A stretch of DNA of 56,308 nucleotides, from assembly GCA_937885695.1 (NCBI GenBank), contig CALABP010000027.1, positions 1 through 56,308 of the forward strand, given 5' to 3'. Source of the stretch: DTU089 sp002440045 (GTDB lineage: Bacteria; Bacillota; Clostridia; Oscillospirales; Acutalibacteraceae). Both the position numbers and the translations under genes were made by a program. The stretch's first letter is position 1. The number at the start of each line of letters is the position of its first letter. This document shows, in pieces, positions 8,501 through 15,619 of this stretch. Below the pieces are notes generated by a model, which did no database searches, was not told the DNA's origin, and saw only the letters and a program-made list of their open reading frames with translations.

Positions 8501-9692
8501 CTTCAATTTCACCGAACATATCACGGTATGCTTCGTCGCGGCATTCTCCGAGTGTCTTTTTTAAATATTTGTTGAAAGCCTCGCAGCTGCACCTTTTTTC
8601 TATCGGCGCATTTTTCTTATTTACTTTGCAATGACCGGAATAGGAAACGTAATTTTCTTTAGCCTTAGGATTTTTGAAAATATCATATTTTTTCTCGGGC
8701 AGATATTTATTGACATACTCTTTAAGACGCTTTAAATCTTTGCTGTGTTTTTCATATACTTCGACCTTGGCTTCGGATATATATGCTTTGCCGTTTAAAA
8801 TAGCGTCAAGAAGCGCAAAATCATAAACCGCTTTTAGCTTTTCGAGCAATTCAAAGCGCTCTTCAAGAAGCACTTCAAAATCTGCCGCGCTTTCGTCAAA
8901 GCCCTCCGAAAAGCACACGCTTTTATCTGGCAAATCTTCATCGTCATAGATTTCGCCGAGTTTTACTTTTGAACCGCACAAAGACTTTAAAACAGACACC
9001 GCCTGCTTGTCCGTTTTTTTGTTAACTCCGAGAAGCACAAAAAGCTCGTCTGCCTTTTTTGACTTTGTGAGAGCTTTATTTTTTAAAATTTCGATGAATT
9101 TTTCGCCTATATCGGGCGAGCAGTCAAAAGTAATTTCGTAATTGTCCGAAAGATAGCTTGTGAACTCTTCAAACACGCTTGCAGAGTCCGGCATTTTTGA
9201 AAAATCCGAATCAAAAAGAAAATGCCCTCTGTGTTTTATGATGTGGTGCAAAGCAAGATAAACAAGCCTTATGTCGTGCGGCTCTTCATTGTTTATAAGC
9301 TCGCTTCTTAAATGATAAATTGTTTTATACTGTTTGTGAAAATCCTTGTCGGTATAGTTTTTGTCGGCGAAAACAGCATATTTTTCACCCGTGGACTTGT
9401 CCTCGGAATAAAGGTCGCTTTCTTTAAGGCGGATGAAAAACGACGGGTCAATCTTGCATATTTCTTCGCTGAAAAGAGACTCCAAAAGGTCAAGCCTTTG
9501 GCGTGCGCGCTGAAGTCTGCGGCGCTGTCCTCTGAAAAGGCGGCGTTCAACGGCGGTGTCGGCGTTTTCGGTCATATGACTGCCCCACATGGCGTTGCCT
9601 TTGAATTTTAAAATGTTGTAGTCTGTGTCCGTGACAGCCCAACCGACAGAATCAGTGCCGATGTCAAGCCCCAAGTAATAATCCTTCTGCAT
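5589..9692 (-). CDS. cas9: CRISPR-associated endonuclease Cas9 (type II-A)
   Basis: A 1367-residue RNA-guided DNA endonuclease, close to the usual II-A length. Catalytic positions can be placed. RuvC-I: YYLGLDIGTDSVGWAVTD, with Asp10. Arg-rich bridge helix: RRLFRGQRRRLQRARQRLD, about residues 53-71. RuvC-II: KKIFIEVAKG, with Glu768. HNH: DFDIDHIYPRSKIKDDSLSN, with His850. RuvC-III: YHHAKDAYLNIVVG, with His995 and Asp998. The order and spacing match S. pyogenes Cas9 (D10, E762, H840, H983, D986), so both nuclease domains look active. AGAGGAG precedes the ATG. The C-terminal PAM-interacting region is divergent, so the PAM cannot be read from this sequence. First gene of cas9-cas1-cas2-csn2. Confidence 0.98.
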   Translation of the reverse strand: MQKDYYLGLDIGTDSVGWAVTDTDYNILKFKGNAMWGSHMTENADTAVERRLFRGQRRRLQRARQRLDLLESLFSEEICKIDPSFFIRLKESDLYSEDKSTGEKYAVFADKNYTDKDFHKQYKTIYHLRSELINNEEPHDIRLVYLALHHIIKHRGHFLFDSDFSKMPDSASVFEEFTSYLSDNYEITFDCSPDIGEKFIEILKNKALTKSKKADELFVLLGVNKKTDKQAVSVLKSLCGSKVKLGEIYDDEDLPDKSVCFSEGFDESAADFEVLLEERFELLEKLKAVYDFALLDAILNGKAYISEAKVEVYEKHSKDLKRLKEYVNKYLPEKKYDIFKNPKAKENYVSYSGHCKVNKKNAPIEKRCSCEAFNKYLKKTLGECRDEAYRDMFGEIEEGTFLQKQVSKDNSVIPMQLGKKELQKILENAREYLPFLNEKDENGISVADKVLSIFNYRVPYYIGPLNPHAESFWMVRKDGKENEKIYPWNFNSVIDTEASAEGFINNLTNKCTYLKTCDVIPKNSLLYSKFCVLNELNNLKIDGKKPSVETKQGIFNELFTKGRKVTKKALENYLKSQGKEFETLSGFDGDFKSTLKSFSDFKRYENLTFDEKEAAIAAITIFGDDKKLLKSRLKKLFSNKLSTKEIDAIANLKYTGWGNLSKEFLTEVIACKKDSGECVNIITAMWETNLNLNELLYSNDFCCDGDENKTFERKISEESGFKENITVKEAVEELYVSPKVKRPIYRALLITKEIEKIMKHPPKKIFIEVAKGADGNGRKLSRKSQFLENYEPYKETYRELYNSLNEHSDEDLRSDKLYLYYTQLGKCMYTGRRIDLEELMSGRSDFDIDHIYPRSKIKDDSLSNRVLVYRPANSKKSDEYPISREIRENRRGFWQELLAKKFISSEKYNRLTRSTALTYEELSAFVSRQLVETRQATKAVAHILEDFYKKDGTRIVYVKASLVSDFRHGSDDSKNKTGNERVQMLKCREVNDYHHAKDAYLNIVVGNVYDVKVTCNLNRFIDGLSQNGTGSYSLNRMFDYPVKGAWDTENNRSMNIVKNTMAKNNIRYTRYSGKGTGQLFNATIQKKGGGQVPQKAGGPKADISKYGGFDSASTAYFSLVKYREKNNDVLRLVPIEIYREKEYLENPEKYVSEYELVKTKAQVVIPCVKLGACLSFDGFRMTLTGKSDKGARVTVNPRTQLVLPYEDEVYIKKVFKFNNKVLELKKRSKDCQYEATAFDGISPEKSIHLYDAILYKLSETVFKSRTETVCNIMKNGREKFIALKPGEQCYVLGGIINILHANASTGDLTMIGGSSSSGGFKLNSKISDIKNVEKITLINQSVTGLFEQEITLVEHEKESKEKQLSLF

Positions 9693-9728
9693 TTTTTTAC
9701 TCCTCTGAAAAAATTTTTTGTAAATTTA

Positions 9729-9757
9729 TTGACAAAAACAAAAACGTATGATAATAT
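9729..9757 (+). promoter_or_regulatory. Predicted tracrRNA promoter
   Basis: Perfect TTGACA (9729-9734), a 17-base spacer and TAATAT (9752-9757). An overlapping GATAAT with a 15-base spacer is an alternative -10. The expected start is near 9764, just before the anti-repeat. It is divergent from cas9. Confidence 0.65.
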
Positions 9758-9763
9758 GACATT

Positions 9764-9879
9764 GTCTCACTACCTTATGAGATTTACACTACACGTTCAA
9801 ATAACGATTTATCGAACACGTTGCTTTGTTGCAACCTCACAGAGTGTGAGCTTTAAGACCTGCTTTGCGGGTCTTTTTT
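9764..9879 (+). ncRNA. tracrRNA of the type II-A system
   Basis: The anti-repeat (about 9768-9803) contains ACTACCTTATGA and TTTACACTAC and pairs with most of the repeat. Near the cleaved crRNA end the duplex matches the S. pyogenes layout: crRNA GUUUGA pairs with UCAAAU, a GA/ACGU bulge follows, then GUAGUGUAA pairs with UUACACUAC. Downstream hairpins are CGAT-TT-ATCG (nexus-like), GTTGC-TTTGTT-GCAAC, CTCACA-GAG-TGTGAG and a terminator AAGACC/GGGTCTT followed by T6. Processing by RNase III with the crRNA is family knowledge. Ends are inferred from promoter and terminator. Confidence 0.92.
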
Positions 9880-10117
9880 GTTGCCCAAATAAAAAAGACT
9901 TAAAACCGCGTTTTTGACGTTTTTTGTCAATTTGCAATAAATTCCAACAAAATAGTAACATAAAAATATTCAAAAGTAAATACACATTTGGCGCCATAAA
10001 AGGCGAAAGTCCCGTTTTTGGTACAGGTATTTTAAAGCTTTTCGCAAAAAAAGTTAAATTAAGCATAAGAGATACCCTATAATAATTTGATTTTTACCGC
10101 CTTTCGGCTAGCAACAC

Positions 10118-10152
10118 AAAAGACAGAGTGCAAAACCGCACCCTGTCTTTTT
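10118..10152. terminator. Bidirectional rho-independent terminator after spoIVA
   Basis: AAAAGACAG-A-GTGC, loop AAAACC, GCAC-C-CTGTCTTTTT. T-runs occur on both strands. It lies 9 bases past the spoIVA stop. The rest of 9880-10117 is AT-rich DNA in which I see no convincing gene. Confidence 0.8.
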
Positions 10153-10160
10153 ACTGTATT

Positions 10161-11639
10161 CTATAAAATTATGCAAATAAGCCCGCTGCAGCCTTCGTTA
10201 ATTATGCGCTCAAGCGTTTCGCGTATTTTAAGCCGCGCGTCGTCGGGCATATGGCAAAGCTTGCTTCGGAAGCCCTCGTTCACAAGCTCGTTTAAAGACT
10301 TTCCGAAAATATCCGAATCCCATATCTTTATCGGATCTTCTTCAAATTCGTTCAAAAGATATTTTAAAAGCTCCTCCGACTGGCTTTCTGTTCCGACAAC
10401 CGGCGCAACCTCGGTCTCTATTGTGGCTTTCATCATATGTATTGACGGCGCCGCCGCAGAAAGCCTTACACCGTAACGCCCGCCTTGTTTGACAATTTCG
10501 GGTTCTTTTAAAGTCAACTCGTCAATGTCCGGCATCACTATTCCGTAACCGCAGCGTTCAACATCGTCAAGCGCGGTTTTAAGTCGGTCATATTGCTTTT
10601 TCATTTTTGAAAGCTCGTTTAATCTGAAAACAAGGTCCTGTTCGCTTTCTATTTCAAGACCCGTTTGCTCGGCGATGATTTTATAAAACAGCTCGCGCAT
10701 TAAAACAGTCTCGATTCGTGCACTGCCCGAGCCGAGATTTATTGAAGTGATTACAGACGACTGCACATATTCGTTGCTTTTAACGCCGTCGCAAACCAAG
10801 CCGACGTCGCTGACGCATTTAACACTCGAAGAGGCCGTTTTAACGCTTTGAACCAAAGACGCGCGCAGCCAATGCTCAACGGGAAGCGACATTACCCACG
10901 AAGGGAATTCGACGCTTATTTCTCTTACGGGGAATCTGTAAAGCACCGCTCCCAAAATATCTCTTATTTGTGACTCGTTCATTTCAAGGCAGTTAACAGG
11001 TATTACGGGAACGGCGTATTTTTCGGTAAGGCGCGAAGCCAGCTCTTTTGCCGAGGCGGTTTCGGGGTAAACACAGTTTAAAAGCACAACAAACGGCTTG
11101 TTTATCTCTTTAAGCTCTTTTATTACGCGCTCTTCGGCTTCTTCATATTCGTCACGCGGAATATCGCTGATACTGCCGTCGGTGGTTATAACAAGTCCTA
11201 TTGTGGAGTGCTCGGTTATGACTTTTCCCGTGCCGATTTCAGCCGCCATATTAAACGGTATTTCTTCGGGAAACCACGGCGTTTTAACCATTCGCGGCTT
11301 GTCGTTTTCAACATATCCGAGTGACGACGGCACAATGTAGCCCACGCAGTCAATAAGCCGCACGTTAAGCGACGCGTTAGAAGGCAGGCTGACCTTAACG
11401 GCGTTTTCCGGGATAAACTTAGGCTCGGTGGTCATTATTGTTCTGCCCGCCGCCGATTGCGGCAATTCGTCCTGCGCGCGCTCCTTTTTGTATTCGCTGC
11501 CCATATTCGGGAGCACCAACGTGTCCATAAAACGCTTTATAAATGTTGACTTGCCCGTTCTTACAGGTCCGACAACGCCGATGTAAATATCGCCGCCGGT
11601 CCTCGTTTCAATATCGTGATAAATACTTGAATCTGTCAT
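10161..11639 (-). CDS. spoIVA: Stage IV sporulation protein A (spore coat ATPase)
   Basis: A 492-residue protein, the same length as B. subtilis SpoIVA. In the mother cell it binds the outer forespore membrane, hydrolyses ATP and polymerises into the basement layer of the spore coat. Seen: N-terminal YHDIETRTGGDIYIGVVGPV, Walker A GPVRTGKST at about residues 25-33, MTTEPKFIPENAVKV, a central helical segment (EQDLVFRLNELSKMKKQYDR) and the glycine-containing C terminus EGCSGLICIIL that in the family helps membrane binding. The start is set at 11639 (MTDSSIYHD) because GGAGG lies 9 bases upstream. It is the one gene here ending in TAG. Marks the organism as a spore former. Confidence 0.96.
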   Translation of the reverse strand: MTDSSIYHDIETRTGGDIYIGVVGPVRTGKSTFIKRFMDTLVLPNMGSEYKKERAQDELPQSAAGRTIMTTEPKFIPENAVKVSLPSNASLNVRLIDCVGYIVPSSLGYVENDKPRMVKTPWFPEEIPFNMAAEIGTGKVITEHSTIGLVITTDGSISDIPRDEYEEAEERVIKELKEINKPFVVLLNCVYPETASAKELASRLTEKYAVPVIPVNCLEMNESQIRDILGAVLYRFPVREISVEFPSWVMSLPVEHWLRASLVQSVKTASSSVKCVSDVGLVCDGVKSNEYVQSSVITSINLGSGSARIETVLMRELFYKIIAEQTGLEIESEQDLVFRLNELSKMKKQYDRLKTALDDVERCGYGIVMPDIDELTLKEPEIVKQGGRYGVRLSAAAPSIHMMKATIETEVAPVVGTESQSEELLKYLLNEFEEDPIKIWDSDIFGKSLNELVNEGFRSKLCHMPDDARLKIRETLERIINEGCSGLICIIL

Positions 11640-11674
11640 AACTCCATCCTCCGTATTTCGTATTTCCTCTGTAA

Positions 11675-11705
11675 ACAGTATGCGGCGAAGCACGCTGTTA
11701 TTACC
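11675..11705 (-). promoter_or_regulatory. Possible sigma-E-type promoter of spoIVA
   Basis: On the minus strand, CATACTGT (11675-11682) resembles the sigma-E -10 CATACAnT. A weaker GGTAATAA lies 15 bases upstream (11698-11705). Sigma-E control is known for spoIVA in Bacillus. The -35 match here is poor. Confidence 0.4.
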
Positions 11706-11812
11706 GCGCTCACAAAAATATCAAAAGCTTTTTCTAAAATATTTGACAGATTTATTTCTGTGTGTTAAAATTATTAATTGTCAATAACCCTATATTTTGG
11801 AGGTTTTGTTTT

Positions 11813-12502
11813 TTGTTTGATGATTTTCTAAGTAAATTCGTCTCTGAATTTGCAAGCTCGCTCCCCTATCTTTTCAGGCTCACGGTTGCGGTTATCTGCG
11901 GTGCGGCAATCGGTTTTGAGCGTATGAAGCGCCAGAAAGAAGCCGGCATACGTACCCACATTATAGTCGCCCTCGGCTCGGCGCTTATGATGATAGTAAG
12001 TAAATACGGCTTTTTTGACGTTATTGCGCACGACAGCGTGAGCGTTGACGCCTCGCGAGTTGCCGCAAACATCATAACCGGCATAAGCTTTCTCGGAAGC
12101 GGAATAATAATTTTCAAAGGCTATGTAAAAGGTCTTACAACCGCCGCCGGCGTTTGGGTAACATCGGGCATAGGTATGGCAATCGGTGCGGGAATGTACG
12201 GCATAGGCGTTATGGGCACGGCACTTCTTCTGCTTATTCAGATTCTTATTCACAGATTTTTACCGATTGAAAATACAACCTCGGCAAACCTTACAATGAA
12301 AATTAAAGATGACCCCGGCGCACTGCACACGGTTCATACGCTTTTAAAAGAGCGCGGCTGTGAAGTAGTCAACTGTGACATTGAGAAAAAAGACGGCATT
12401 ATTTACTGTGCTTTTTCTGTAAAATCAAAGAAAAACATAAGCTTTGAAAACGCGCAGTCGCTGTTTTCGGAATGCGACGCGGTAATATCCGTAACAATGT
12501 AA
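11813..12502 (+). CDS. MgtC/SapB family membrane protein
   Basis: A 229-residue membrane protein with four to five hydrophobic helices in the first 150 residues. It has the MgtC core FRLTVAVICGAAIGFERMKR, GIRTHIIVALGSALMM and GISFLGSGIIIFKG...GLTTAAGVWVTSGIG. A soluble C-terminal domain of about 80 residues (ENTTSANLTMKIKDDPGALH) resembles an ACT-like fold. MgtC proteins help growth at low magnesium and in pathogens inhibit the F-ATPase; in commensals the role is unclear. A TTG start at 11813 is preferred because GGAGG lies 9 bases upstream, and the family starts near this point. An upstream GTG in the same frame lacks a ribosome binding site. Confidence 0.88.
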   Translation: MFDDFLSKFVSEFASSLPYLFRLTVAVICGAAIGFERMKRQKEAGIRTHIIVALGSALMMIVSKYGFFDVIAHDSVSVDASRVAANIITGISFLGSGIIIFKGYVKGLTTAAGVWVTSGIGMAIGAGMYGIGVMGTALLLLIQILIHRFLPIENTTSANLTMKIKDDPGALHTVHTLLKERGCEVVNCDIEKKDGIIYCAFSVKSKKNISFENAQSLFSECDAVISVTM

Positions 12503-12535
12503 ATTAACCGCATTAACAACGGTTACATAATATGT

Positions 12536-12563
12536 ACGCAATCGGCTTCTTTTGCATAAAATG
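12536..12563 (+). promoter_or_regulatory. Possible sigma-K-like promoter before the DUF11 gene
   Basis: AC (12536-12537), 17 bases, then CATAAAATG (12555-12563). This fits the loose sigma-K pattern (AC, 16-17 bases, CATAnnnTA) except for the last base. No good sigma-A promoter was seen here. Confidence 0.3.
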
Positions 12564-12605
12564 AGTGTGAGGCAACTCAATTTATGAAAAGGAGCTGACT
12601 TTTTT

Positions 12606-13484
12606 ATGGCAGTTACAATTACAAACCGTGCGACCGTGTCTTACTCGGCAAACGGCGTAGCCGGCTCGGCACAGTCAAACCTCGCAACAACAACGCTTCA
12701 AGGACCGCTTAATATAACAAAAGCATCGATGGAATCCGATTACAGGGCAAATTCCCGTTTGACTTATATTTTAACGCTTGACAACACCGCATCTTCGCCG
12801 CTTACAAATGTAACGGTTACGGACAATCTCGGAACATTCTCATATCAGCCCGATGTTTCGGTTCCAGCGGTATCCGTCACGCCGCTTTCTTATGTAGGTC
12901 CGTCAAGGCTTTATATCGGCGGCACGTTTTCGCAGCTTTTAACCCCCACGGTTTCAGGTGACACAATAACCTATACACTCCCCTCAATTCCCGCAAACAC
13001 AACAGCACTTATAATTTATGACGTTGCGGCAAACGGGAATGCACCGCTCACGGCAGAAAGCGCAATCACAAACACCGCAACAGCCACTGCGACAGGCTTT
13101 GCAGAGCCTGTTGCGGCAACACAAACTGTTGCAGCCGCGTCTTATGCGGATATTCGCATAATCAAATCCATGACGCCCGACCCTGTAACCGAGGGCAGCA
13201 ACCTGACCTATACCTTCACGATTTATAACTACGGCAACACAGAAGCAGACAGTGTTGTTTTGACAGATACGTTCACCCCCGCCCCTGCCGCGCCGCTCAC
13301 AGTAACGGTAAACGGCACAGAAGTCCCCGCTTCGGACTACACCTATGCAGGCGGCGTTTTCACACTGCCCGCACCCGCAGGAACGGCAATCACCGTGCCC
13401 GCGGCAACGCTCACCACAGGAAGCACCGGCGCAGTTACAGTATCTCCCGGAACAACTCTTATAACCGTTACGGGAATTATCTGA
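12606..13484 (+). CDS. DUF11 repeat-domain protein
   Basis: A 292-residue Thr/Ala-rich beta protein with two DUF11-type (conserved B-repeat) domains. The first is around residues 34-165 (INITKASMESDYRANSRLTY... written here as NITKASMESDYRANS, then NVTVTDNLGTF). The second is around 178-285 (IRIIKSMTPDPVTEGSNLTY, DSVVLTDTFTPAP). There is no signal peptide, membrane segment or sorting motif. DUF11 domains are immunoglobulin-like modules usually found in cell-surface or spore-surface proteins. The lack of a secretion signal, the nearby spoIVA and the sigma-K-like promoter would fit a mother-cell-made spore surface protein, but that is inference. AAAAGGAG lies 9-16 bases before the ATG. Confidence 0.75.
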   Translation: MAVTITNRATVSYSANGVAGSAQSNLATTTLQGPLNITKASMESDYRANSRLTYILTLDNTASSPLTNVTVTDNLGTFSYQPDVSVPAVSVTPLSYVGPSRLYIGGTFSQLLTPTVSGDTITYTLPSIPANTTALIIYDVAANGNAPLTAESAITNTATATATGFAEPVAATQTVAAASYADIRIIKSMTPDPVTEGSNLTYTFTIYNYGNTEADSVVLTDTFTPAPAAPLTVTVNGTEVPASDYTYAGGVFTLPAPAGTAITVPAATLTTGSTGAVTVSPGTTLITVTGII

Positions 13485-13548
13485 TTAAATCGGCTTTAAA
13501 GAAATGCGCATAACCTCACTTTAAATTTTCGGATTTTTCGATGTAAAA

Positions 13549-13578
13549 AAGAAGCAGAGCGTCTTTGCCCTGCTTCTT
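13549..13578. terminator. Bidirectional terminator between DUF11 gene and isomerase gene
   Basis: AAGAAGCAG (13549-13557) and CTGCTTCTT (13570-13578) form a 9-bp stem, with A and T runs on either side. It can serve the two convergent genes. Confidence 0.8.
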
Positions 13579-13597
13579 TTGATTTGCTGTCAATTTA

Positions 13598-14380
13598 TTA
13601 AAGACTTTTTAAAACCGCGCACGCAATCGGGGCTTCTTTTTCAAAATCAAAGCAATCCGCTTCAATTGAGCATGTTTTGCAACCTGCAAGCTCTGCGGCA
13701 CTTACAAACCCCTTATAATCAAATTCCGAAACATCTTTCGGATATGTGCGTTTTTTCCCATTGGTCCCGACAGGATATGAAATATGCGAATGCGAAACGG
13801 CTCCGGTAAGGCTTTTAAGCGTTTCAAACGTATCGCCGACATTCATCATATGGTAAAGGTCGGCAAGAACCTTAATGTTATCCTTCCCGACAAACGCAGA
13901 AAGCATTGCCGCCTCGTTTAGAGTATTTATTATGTTCGTTTCATCGCGGCTTAAAGGCTCTAAAACAACGGTAATTCCGTAATTTTCGGCAATCGGCGAA
14001 ACAATGTTTCCCAAAAAGTCCGCAAGCTGTAAGCAGGCTTTTCTGAAATCGAATCCTTTTTTTACGCTTCTTGCGCCGCTTGAGCCGAAAACAACCGTTT
14101 TAAGCCCCGCGCGCGCGCCGTTTTTCATACCTCTTTCAACAAAATCGGCAATATCACTTCTGTTTGCCGCGTCGCATGTAACGCGAAGAGAGCCGGGCAT
14201 AAAACAATTCGCCGCCTCACAGCATATACCGTATTTATTAAGAGCGTCGTAATACTCAAACAGCCTTTTTTCATCGGCATTTGCAAAAAACTGAAAGCCG
14301 CTTTCAATATAATCAAAACCCGCTTCGGCTGAAATTTTTATATTTTCGGTGCGGTCGCCCGCACACACTCCGTAACGCAT
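13598..14380 (-). CDS. Sugar phosphate isomerase/epimerase (AP endonuclease 2-like TIM barrel)
   Basis: A 260-residue TIM-barrel protein of the xylose-isomerase-like/AP_endonuc_2 family. Metal-ligand type motifs on successive strands are visible: AGFDYIESG, ITVVLEPLSRDETNIINT (Glu), NIKVLADLYHMMNVGDT (Asp, His), SHSHISYP and CSIEADCFD (Glu). Such enzymes epimerise or isomerise ketoses with a divalent metal; the substrate cannot be told. It lies last in the run addB-addA-DUF5067-HAD, 36 bases behind the HAD gene. A sugar-phosphate salvage role with the HAD phosphatase is possible but not shown. Confidence 0.8.
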   Translation of the reverse strand: MRYGVCAGDRTENIKISAEAGFDYIESGFQFFANADEKRLFEYYDALNKYGICCEAANCFMPGSLRVTCDAANRSDIADFVERGMKNGARAGLKTVVFGSSGARSVKKGFDFRKACLQLADFLGNIVSPIAENYGITVVLEPLSRDETNIINTLNEAAMLSAFVGKDNIKVLADLYHMMNVGDTFETLKSLTGAVSHSHISYPVGTNGKKRTYPKDVSEFDYKGFVSAAELAGCKTCSIEADCFDFEKEAPIACAVLKSL

Positions 14381-14416
14381 AATATCACACTCCGCAAGAT
14401 AAGCAATAGTTTTTTA

Positions 14417-15064
14417 TCATTCAAAAAAGTTCAAAAGCTCTTTCGGGCTGTCGATTATATGCGACGCGCCCATTAATTTTAAAAAGCTTTTATCCCTAAA
14501 ACCCCACGAAACGGAAATACAGTCCATCTTTGCGTTCTTGGCTGTTTCTATATCGACTTCGGAATCGCCGATATACACGGCGTTTTCTTTTGAAAAGCCG
14601 AGAGTTTTTAAAACCTCGTTCACGGAATCGGGAGCGGGTTTTCTTTTTATGCCGGCGCGCTCGCCCACGCAGAAATCAAAAAGCCCGTCAAAATATTTTT
14701 TGCAAAGCGACTGCACCGCATAATCGGCTTTGTTTGAAACAACAGCTGTTTTTATGCCCTTTTGCCTCAATAAAGTGAGTACAGAGGGAATGCCGTCATA
14801 AGGCTTTGTGTTGTCGGCGCAATGGACGGAATAATATTCGTTAAAGCTTTTAAAAACGCGTTCGACATCTTCGCTTGAAGCGTTTTCGGGGACGGCGCGT
14901 TCTATCAGTTTATGAATGCCGTTGCCGACAAATCTTTGCACTTCGTCTTCGCTTCGTTTATCAAAGCCGTTTTCAAAAAGCGCATAATCGGTAGCTTTAT
15001 ATAAATCAAAAAGAGTGTTTAAAACGGTGCCGTCAAGGTCAAAAACCGCAAGACCGTATTTCAT
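14417..15064 (-). CDS. HAD-family phosphatase (phosphoglycolate phosphatase-like)
   Basis: A 215-residue haloacid dehalogenase-superfamily hydrolase with a helical cap after motif I. Motif I is FDLDGTVLNT (Asp nucleophile, residues about 7-16), motif II is TAVVSNKAD, motif III is the Lys in RAGIKRKPAPD, and motif IV is YIGDSEVDIETAKNA. The arrangement fits the Gph/PgpP subgroup acting on small phosphate esters such as 2-phosphoglycolate; the substrate is inferred. The start is set at ATG 15064 because AAGGAG lies 10-15 bases upstream. A GTG three codons earlier directly abuts that site. It follows the preceding stop by 2 bases. Confidence 0.88.
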   Translation of the reverse strand: MKYGLAVFDLDGTVLNTLFDLYKATDYALFENGFDKRSEDEVQRFVGNGIHKLIERAVPENASSEDVERVFKSFNEYYSVHCADNTKPYDGIPSVLTLLRQKGIKTAVVSNKADYAVQSLCKKYFDGLFDFCVGERAGIKRKPAPDSVNEVLKTLGFSKENAVYIGDSEVDIETAKNAKMDCISVSWGFRDKSFLKLMGASHIIDSPKELLNFFE

Positions 15065-15066
15065 CT

Positions 15067-15588
15067 TTACCACTCCTTTAAGAAAACGCTATCAGGCTTT
15101 TTTGAAGAAATATCGTTGAAATAGTCAACCTCGATATAATTTTCGTCGCTGTTCAAAGCGAACGCAACACTTGCCGTGTGTGTTCCGTCTGTGCCGATAC
15201 TGCCCGGCTCAAAAAGATTTTTTTGCGGAAACTGTTTTAATTCGTTGCCCGTTTTGTCAAATGCCTTGAAGTGCGAATTGCTTATTACAAGCCCGTTTTC
15301 TATATCGTTGTTTGTGTATTCGTAAACGACAACCGCAACGCGCTTTGCGGGCGGCGCATTCTCGTCGTCGCTTTCGGGCGGCGCGTCGTAAACGGCTGTA
15401 ATTTTTAAAGAATAATTGCCCTCGGGCGAAACAAACGTAACGTTTTCCGACACTTTTTCAAGCGAAACGCCCTCTTCGATTTTTGAACCGAGAGTTTTCG
15501 GCGCACGCTTCAGCATAGCCACGGTAAAGGTAAAAATAAGCGCGGCGGCAATTACAATACTGCAAAATATTGCGGGACGTTTCATCAT
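15067..15588 (-). CDS. Membrane-anchored DUF5067/DUF4352-like protein
   Basis: A 173-residue protein with one N-terminal hydrophobic helix (AIFCSIVIAAALIFTFTVAML, split here as AIFCSIVIAA and LIFTFTVAML) and an extracellular beta domain. The pattern KRVAVVVYEYTNND...FKAFDKTGNELKQFP resembles the telokin-like immunoglobulin domains DUF4352/DUF5067 of Gram-positive lipoproteins. There is no lipobox Cys. Function is unknown. The start is set at 15588 because AGGTGA precedes ATGATGAAACG by 6 bases. An upstream extension would run into addA. It lies 31 bases after addA and 2 bases before the HAD gene, so it is probably co-transcribed. Confidence 0.6.
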   Translation of the reverse strand: MMKRPAIFCSIVIAAALIFTFTVAMLKRAPKTLGSKIEEGVSLEKVSENVTFVSPEGNYSLKITAVYDAPPESDDENAPPAKRVAVVVYEYTNNDIENGLVISNSHFKAFDKTGNELKQFPQKNLFEPGSIGTDGTHTASVAFALNSDENYIEVDYFNDISSKKPDSVFLKEW

Positions 15589-15619
15589 AAAAATCACCTG
15601 CGTTTTTAAGCTGTAATAA

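Noticed and set aside
9809..10066. Minus-strand open frame of 85 codons upstream of cas9
   Set aside because: It overlaps the tracrRNA and its terminator, has no ribosome binding site and no protein-like composition.
10040..10118. Possible riboswitch in the gap between tracrRNA and spoIVA
   Set aside because: No known aptamer core could be recognised, and there is no gene in the right direction to be controlled.
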